DNA of 10,425 nt from Anaerolineales bacterium (GTDB lineage Bacteria > Chloroflexota > Anaerolineae > Anaerolineales > UBA6663), in assembly GCA_017999235.1 (NCBI GenBank), contig JAGOBN010000072.1, positions 1 to 10,425 on the forward strand, read 5' to 3'. A program made the position numbers and the translations under genes. Below are positions 5,979-10,425 of the stretch, piece by piece; within the stretch, counting starts at the first letter, position 1; the number at the start of each line of letters is the position of its first letter. The notes under the pieces were generated by a model, which was given only the letters and a program-made list of their open reading frames with translations, was not told the DNA's origin and made no database searches.

Positions 5979-7322
5979 ATGAAAAAGCAGATCGGGCACG
6001 TGTTTTCCTTTCTCACCATCCTGTCCCTAGTGCTGACTGGCTGCGCGCCGGCCGCCACACAAGCACCCAAAGTTACGGAGCTGAAGATTCTGTGGGCGCA
6101 GTGGTCCCCCGCCGACTATCTGCAGCAGATCGGCAATGAGTATGAGAAGGCCACCGGCATCAAGGTGACCGTGGTGCAGGAGCCGTGGGCGACCTTCGGT
6201 GACCGCTTCTTCACCGAGATGGCGGCCAAGGGCACCTCGTGGGACATGGTGGTGGGTGACAGCCAGTGGCTGGGCCAAGGCGCAACCCAGGGCCTGTACC
6301 TGGATATGACCGACTTCATGAAGAGCAACGGCATTGACAAGACCGTCACGCCGGCCACGTTGAAGTACTACGGCGAGTATCCGGCCAACTCGGGCAAGTA
6401 CTACGGCTACCCGACCGAAGGCGACGCCGACGGCTGGGCTTACCGCAAGGACCTCTTCGAGGATCCCAAGGAACAAGCGGACTTCAAGGCCCAGTACGGC
6501 TATGACCTGGCGGTTCCCAAGACTTACGCGCAGTTGATGGACATCGCCAAGTTCTTCACCCGGCCGGATCAGGGCATCTTCGGGCTGGCCATCTATACGC
6601 AGAAGGGCTATGACGCCATGACCATGGGCGTCGAGAACACCTTCTTTGCCTTTGGAGCCACCTGGCAAGACGCCAACAACAACGTCAAGGGCGTCGTCAA
6701 CTCCCCGCAGGCCATCGAAGCGCTGCAGTTCTATAAAGACCTGTATGACTGCTGCCAAGTGCCGGGCCTGAGCGACGCTTTCTTCACCGAGACCAACGAC
6801 GCCATGATCGGCGGCAAAGCCGCGATGATCATGAATTACTTCGCCTTCTTCCCGGCGCTGGTCAACGAAGGCACCAACCCGAACTACTGGGACAAGGTGG
6901 GCTTCTTCGCCAGCCCGGCCGGCCCCACTGGCGTGCGCGCGGCGGCGCTGGGCGGCCAGGGCACGAGCATCATCAGCTTCATCAGCCCGGAGCGCCAGGC
7001 GGCGGCCAAGGATTTCATCAAGTGGTTCGCCACGGACGAGATCCAGCAGAAGTGGGCGGACCTGGGCGGCTACACCTGCAACGCCAAGGTGCTGGCCAGC
7101 GACAAGTTCCTGCAAACCACCCCCTTCAACCCGGCCTTCGCCGAGACGATGACGTTTGTCGCGGACTTCTGGAACATCCCCGAGTTCGGCCGGCTCTTGG
7201 AAGTCACGCAGAACGAGCTCCATGCGTTTGTCGTCGGTGGCGAGGGCACGGCCCAGGAAGCGCTCGACGCCATTGCCGAGCAGCACGACCAAATCCTGCG
7301 CGAAACCGGCTACATCAAGTAA
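5979..7322 (+). CDS. ABC transporter sugar-binding lipoprotein (family 1 extracellular solute-binding protein)
   Basis: A 447-residue extracytoplasmic receptor that captures the substrate and delivers it to the two permeases. Residues 1-21 form a lipoprotein signal (positive MKK, hydrophobic core FLTILSLVL) ending in the lipobox LTGC, with Cys22 as the lipidated residue, so the protein is anchored at the outer face of the membrane. The mature part has the usual family-1 layout: a first strand ELKILWAQW, EYEKATGIKVTVV at about 54-66, many exposed Trp and Tyr residues suited to stacking against sugars, GGKAAMIMNYFAFFP at 278-292, and the late helix QAAAKDFIKWFATDEIQQKWA at 340-360. Codon choice is strongly skewed (TTC, AAG, AAC, GAG), in keeping with high expression. 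A stable hairpin follows the stop. The substrate (mono- or oligosaccharide) cannot be decided from sequence. The start is fixed by a strong ribosome site and the signal peptide. Confidence 0.93.
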   Translation: MKKQIGHVFSFLTILSLVLTGCAPAATQAPKVTELKILWAQWSPADYLQQIGNEYEKATGIKVTVVQEPWATFGDRFFTEMAAKGTSWDMVVGDSQWLGQGATQGLYLDMTDFMKSNGIDKTVTPATLKYYGEYPANSGKYYGYPTEGDADGWAYRKDLFEDPKEQADFKAQYGYDLAVPKTYAQLMDIAKFFTRPDQGIFGLAIYTQKGYDAMTMGVENTFFAFGATWQDANNNVKGVVNSPQAIEALQFYKDLYDCCQVPGLSDAFFTETNDAMIGGKAAMIMNYFAFFPALVNEGTNPNYWDKVGFFASPAGPTGVRAAALGGQGTSIISFISPERQAAAKDFIKWFATDEIQQKWADLGGYTCNAKVLASDKFLQTTPFNPAFAETMTFVADFWNIPEFGRLLEVTQNELHAFVVGGEGTAQEALDAIAEQHDQILRETGYIK

Positions 7323-7345
7323 ACCCGTTCGGCTTAACTGCTTAA

Positions 7346-7375
7346 GTGAGGGGCGGCGCGGCCGCCGCCCCTCAC
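7346..7375 (+). promoter_or_regulatory. Strong intercistronic hairpin after the binding-protein gene
   Basis: The arms GTGAGGGGCGGCG (7346-7358) and CGCCGCCCCTCAC (7363-7375) pair perfectly over 13 bases with a CGGC loop. No T-run follows (the next bases are CCTGCCCCCC), so it is not a classic intrinsic terminator. It begins 23 bases after the stop of the binding-protein gene and ends 37 bases before the first permease. Such hairpins between binding-protein and permease genes are known to block 3' exonucleases and keep the first message abundant; partial termination is the alternative. Confidence 0.75.
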
Positions 7376-7412
7376 CCTGCCCCCCAAGTCGGACGACAGA
7401 AAGAGACATCGG

Positions 7413-8363
7413 ATGACAGCTGCCACCGCCCGCCCTCCTTCCAGCGGAGCAAAACCGCGTCGTCATCTCAGCGACCGGGCCATTCTCAACCTGTTTATCT
7501 GGCCCACGTTGGCGTTGCTGATCGCGCTGAACGTCTTCCCCCTGGTCTACAGTCTGTATTTGAGTTTCACCGACTACTCGGCCATCGCCGGCAAAGCGCC
7601 CGTCTGGGTCGCGTTCAAGAATTTCGCCGACATCCTGGGCGACGAGCGCGTCTGGCAGTACTTCGCCACCACCGGCCGCTACGCGCTGCTCTCTGTCAGC
7701 CTGCAGACTGTGTTGGGCTTTGGCTTGGCGATGCTGGTGCGCCAGAAATTTCGCGGCAGCGGGCTCGTCACCACCTTGATTTTGGTGCCGATGATGATCT
7801 CGCCGGTGGTGGTGGGGTTGTTCTGGAAACTCATGTACAACCCGACCTTTGGGTATTTCAACTATCTGTTGGGGTTCCTTGATCCCTCGCAAGCTCCGGA
7901 TGTCATCGCCAGCGCCTTCGCCGGCGACCCAGTGGCCTACCTGGCGCTGTTCGGGGTGGTGCTGGTGGATGTGTGGATGTGGAGCCCGTTCGTGATGCTG
8001 TTGGTGCTCTCCGGACTGAACGCCATTCCGGAGTACCTCTATGAGGCGGCTGCGATTGACCGGGCCAGCTCTTGGTTCCAATTCTGGCGCATCACGCTGC
8101 CGCAGGTGGCGCCGCTGCTCTTGATCGCGGTGCTGTTCCGGACGATCGAGGCTTTCAAGTCCTTTGACTTAGTGATGGGCATGACGGGCGGCGGTCCCGG
8201 CAATCAGACGGAATTGGTGGCCGTCTACCTGTACCGGGCGGCTTTCCTCGGCCAGTTCCGCACGGGTTATTCCAGCGCCTTAGCCTATATCATCTTGATC
8301 ATCATCATCGCCGTCAGCAACTTGTACATCAAGTACTTGAACCAAATCCGCGGGGAGAGCTAG
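7413..8363 (+). CDS. ABC sugar transporter permease 1 (MalF/UgpA family)
   Basis: A 316-residue inner-membrane permease with about six transmembrane segments, roughly at 27-50, 88-110, 117-139, 175-200, 232-245 and 285-306. The cytoplasmic EAA loop that docks with the ATPase is at 211-230 (EAAAIDRASSWFQFWRITLP). It is followed by the family's FDLVMGMTGGGPGNQTE stretch near 251-267. The N-terminal 25 residues are polar, with Arg and Lys facing the cytoplasm. The start at 7413 has only a modest purine-rich site (AAAGAGA) ahead of it. It sits after the hairpin and three bases before the second permease, so these two form a tight transcription and translation pair. It pairs with permease 2 to form the channel. 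Confidence 0.93.
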   Translation: MTAATARPPSSGAKPRRHLSDRAILNLFIWPTLALLIALNVFPLVYSLYLSFTDYSAIAGKAPVWVAFKNFADILGDERVWQYFATTGRYALLSVSLQTVLGFGLAMLVRQKFRGSGLVTTLILVPMMISPVVVGLFWKLMYNPTFGYFNYLLGFLDPSQAPDVIASAFAGDPVAYLALFGVVLVDVWMWSPFVMLLVLSGLNAIPEYLYEAAAIDRASSWFQFWRITLPQVAPLLLIAVLFRTIEAFKSFDLVMGMTGGGPGNQTELVAVYLYRAAFLGQFRTGYSSALAYIILIIIIAVSNLYIKYLNQIRGES

Positions 8364-8366
8364 GCC

Positions 8367-9371
8367 ATGGCCGCATTTGAAGACGTGGGTCCCAGCACGC
8401 CAATCACGATCCCTACGCGCGTCGATAAGGTCAATCCGCGCGTGCGGCTGGCCGGCCAGCTGCGCGCGACGGTGATTATCGCGCTGGCCGTGTTTCTCCT
8501 GATCCCCGTGTTGGTGATGGTCGTCACGGCCTTTAAAACCCGCACGGATATTCTGGCCAGCCCGCCCCTGATCGCTTTCCGCCCCACCTTGCAAGGCTTC
8601 GTGAACCTGTTTACCGACCGGGCCATTGTGGCCCCCGGCCGGATGGACGAGTTCAAGCAGCGCGCGCAGACGGGCGAGTTGGGCGTGTGGGATCAGATCG
8701 CCTTTGAGATGGGCCAGGAGATCACGGGCCCCAGCGATTACGTAGGCCGGCTGCAGAATTCGCTGATCATCGCCGGTCTGTCCACAGTCCTCTCCGTTGT
8801 TTTGGGGCTCTTTGCCGCCTATGCCTTCAGCCGTTTCCAGGTGCCGGGCAAGGACGACTTGCTGTTCTTCATCCTGAGCACCCGGATGCTCCCGGCTGTG
8901 GTGGTCGTGATCCCCATCTTTCTGTTATACCGCCAGGTGGGCCTGACGGACTCGCACCTGGGCATGATCCTGCTTTACACGGCCTTCAACCTGTCATTCT
9001 CCGTCTGGTTGTTGAAGGGTTTCATCGACGAGATCCCCAAGGAATATGAGGAAGCCGCGCTGGTGGACGGCTACACGCGCTGGCAGGCCTTTTTCAAAAT
9101 CGTACTGCCGCAGGCTGTCACCGGCATCGCCGCCACCACCGTCTTCTGCCTGATCTTCGCCTGGAATGAGTATGCGTTTGCGCTCATGCTCACCAGCGAT
9201 CGGGCGCGCACGGCCCCCCCCAGCATTGCCACGATGCTCGGCAGCGGCGGCATGGAATGGTCGGGCATCGCCGCCGGCAGTCTGGGTTTCCTCATCCCGG
9301 TGGTGATCGTCACCTTCGCTTTGCGCAAGTATCTATTGCGCGGCATTACTTTCGGCGCCATCCGCCAGTAG
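8367..9371 (+). CDS. ABC sugar transporter permease 2 (MalG/UgpE family) with an enlarged first external loop
   Basis: A 334-residue partner permease, starting three bases after permease 1, with a GGGGAG ribosome site inside the end of that gene. Transmembrane segments are roughly at 33-55, 131-155, 165-188, 196-216, 253-275 and 303-320. The EAA loop is at 229-248 (EAALVDGYTRWQAFFKIVLP). The family normally runs about 275-300 residues; the excess lies between FVNLF (78-82) and LQNSL (129-133), where about 45 polar, charged residues (RMDEFKQRAQTGELGVWDQI and following) replace a short linker, so the first outside loop is long. The N-terminus (residues 1-30) is also extended and cytoplasmic. 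The enlarged loop may contact the binding protein. With permease 1 it forms the membrane channel of the importer. Confidence 0.93.
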   Translation: MAAFEDVGPSTPITIPTRVDKVNPRVRLAGQLRATVIIALAVFLLIPVLVMVVTAFKTRTDILASPPLIAFRPTLQGFVNLFTDRAIVAPGRMDEFKQRAQTGELGVWDQIAFEMGQEITGPSDYVGRLQNSLIIAGLSTVLSVVLGLFAAYAFSRFQVPGKDDLLFFILSTRMLPAVVVVIPIFLLYRQVGLTDSHLGMILLYTAFNLSFSVWLLKGFIDEIPKEYEEAALVDGYTRWQAFFKIVLPQAVTGIAATTVFCLIFAWNEYAFALMLTSDRARTAPPSIATMLGSGGMEWSGIAAGSLGFLIPVVIVTFALRKYLLRGITFGAIRQ

Positions 9372-9393
9372 CGCCCTAATCACGGACGGTCTT

Positions 9394-10425
9394 ATGGCCA
9401 CGATTGAGTTACGGCAGATCGAGAAGAAGTTTGGCGAGGCCTATGCCGTCAAACCGCTCGATCTGACTATTCACGACGGCGAGTTTGTCGTCCTGCTGGG
9501 GCCTTCCGGCTGCGGCAAGACGACCACCCTGCGCATGATCTCCGGACTGGAGACCGCCACCGGCGGCCAGATCCTGCTCAACGGCCGCAACGTGACGTGG
9601 CGGCATCCCAGCGACCGGGATATCGCCTTTGTCTTCCAGTTTTACGCCCTGTATCCGCATATCTCCGTCCGGGAGAACATCGCCTTCCCGCTGCAGGCCC
9701 AGGGCGAAAAGCCCGAGCTCATCGTCCAGCGCGTGCGGGAGGTGGTGAAGCTCCTGCAGATCGAGCACCTGCTGGACGCGCGGCCGGGCAACCTGAGCGG
9801 TGGCGACAAGCAGCGCGTGGCCTTGGCGCGCGCCCTGGTGCGCCGGCCGGCCGCCTTCTTGATGGATGAGCCGCTGGGCGCGCTGGACGCCGAGTTCCGC
9901 GAGGCGATGCGGGCGGAAATCAAGCGCCTGCACATCCTGCAGCACGCCACCACCGTCTACGTCACCCATGACCAGGTGGAAGCCATGGCGATGGGGGACC
10001 GCATCGTGGTCATGTCCGCGGCTGAAATTCAGCAGGTGGGCACGCCGTACGAGGTCTACTACAACCCCGCTAACCTGTTTGTGGCCCGCTTCATCGGCAG
10101 TCCGGGCATGAACCTGATCAAGGGCGCGTGGCTGGCTGACCGCCGCGCGGTGCAGCTGCCCGGCCACAACCAGTACGCGGCGCCGCCCGAGTGGGGCGCG
10201 GCGCTGGCGGCCGGCCTGGACGGCAATCCCGACGTGGTCGTGGGGTTCCGGCCGGAGGCCGCCCATATCACGGCCGACGGGGCGCTGGCCGGCACCGTCT
10301 ACACCACCGACATGCACGGCGCTTACACGGTCTTGCACGTCAACCTGAACGGCGGCGAAATCGTGCATATCCGCGGCGACCGGCGCGTCAGCTATCCCAT
10401 CGGCACGCCCGTGCGCTTTGACCTG
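9394..10425 (+). CDS. ABC sugar transporter ATPase (MalK/MsmX/UgpC family; partial, runs off right edge)
   Basis: The energy-providing subunit, 344 residues visible and open to the window end. Walker A GPSGCGKT is at 36-43, the Q-loop Gln82 in VFQFYALYPH, the signature LSGGDKQR at 134-141, Walker B FLMDEP at 155-160 with catalytic Glu159, the D-loop GALD, and the switch His192 in VTHDQ. After about residue 235 comes the C-terminal regulatory (TOBE/OB-fold) domain typical of MalK-type subunits, including GFRPEAAHI at 284-292. Full-length relatives have about 360-390 residues, so little is missing. In the signature motif the usual Gln or Glu after LSGG is Asp138, and the D-loop PLSNLD is PLGALD; both are mild variants. 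It starts 22 bases after permease 2 in the same operon with a poor ribosome site. MsmX-type ATPases can serve several transporters; this one is operon-encoded and probably dedicated. Confidence 0.93.
   Translation, partial: MATIELRQIEKKFGEAYAVKPLDLTIHDGEFVVLLGPSGCGKTTTLRMISGLETATGGQILLNGRNVTWRHPSDRDIAFVFQFYALYPHISVRENIAFPLQAQGEKPELIVQRVREVVKLLQIEHLLDARPGNLSGGDKQRVALARALVRRPAAFLMDEPLGALDAEFREAMRAEIKRLHILQHATTVYVTHDQVEAMAMGDRIVVMSAAEIQQVGTPYEVYYNPANLFVARFIGSPGMNLIKGAWLADRRAVQLPGHNQYAAPPEWGAALAAGLDGNPDVVVGFRPEAAHITADGALAGTVYTTDMHGAYTVLHVNLNGGEIVHIRGDRRVSYPIGTPVRFDL

Noticed and set aside
6027..8081. A 684-codon open frame on the minus strand
   Set aside because: It lies opposite the binding-protein and first permease genes, which have clear family motifs. 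The translation is low-complexity (rich in His, Gly, Arg, Gln) with no recognisable domain; long antisense frames are common in GC-rich genes.

Overview
The window is GC-rich and gene-dense, with long non-overlapping genes, lipoprotein-type ABC sugar transport and several sugar regulators. It looks like one carbohydrate (or sugar-acid) utilisation locus from a free-living heterotrophic bacterium. The style (a ROK repressor, a MalF/MalG-type transporter with its own MsmX/UgpC-like ATPase, and an isomerase of the short actinobacterial XylA type) fits a Chloroflexota (Anaerolineae-like) genome best. That placement is inference from general appearance; no taxonomic marker is present. No RNA genes, mobile elements, CRISPR arrays or phage genes were seen.

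Layout. (1) Positions 1-1096, minus strand: a LarA-family nickel-pincer racemase/epimerase, cut by the left window edge. (2) Positions 1097-1281: a divergent promoter region. (3) Positions 1282-3552, plus strand: a two-gene unit encoding a xylose-isomerase-family TIM barrel and a PfkB-family carbohydrate kinase. (4) Positions 3553-3745: an AT-rich control region with a good promoter and, over the predicted transcription start, a 25-bp operator closely resembling the Firmicutes XylR operator. (5) Positions 3746-5023: a ROK-family repressor. (6) Positions 5024-5147: a second good promoter with a palindromic operator. (7) Positions 5148-5855: a GntR/FCD regulator. (8) Positions 5979-10425: a complete ABC sugar importer set made of a lipoprotein binding protein, two permeases and an ATPase cut by the right edge. 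A strong 13-bp hairpin sits between the binding-protein gene and the first permease gene.

How it may work together (inference). The binding protein and permeases import a sugar, oligosaccharide or related compound using energy from the ATPase. The isomerase converts an aldose to a ketose and the PfkB kinase phosphorylates it. The LarA-like enzyme may epimerise a 2-hydroxy acid or sugar acid from the same source. The ROK and GntR regulators probably each control their own promoter; the transporter, which has no obvious promoter of its own, may be read from the gntR promoter.

The most notable points are the XylR-type operator, an isomerase whose usual metal-ligand Asp is replaced by His, the pairing of that isomerase with a PfkB kinase in place of an FGGY xylulokinase, and the palindromic operator in front of gntR.
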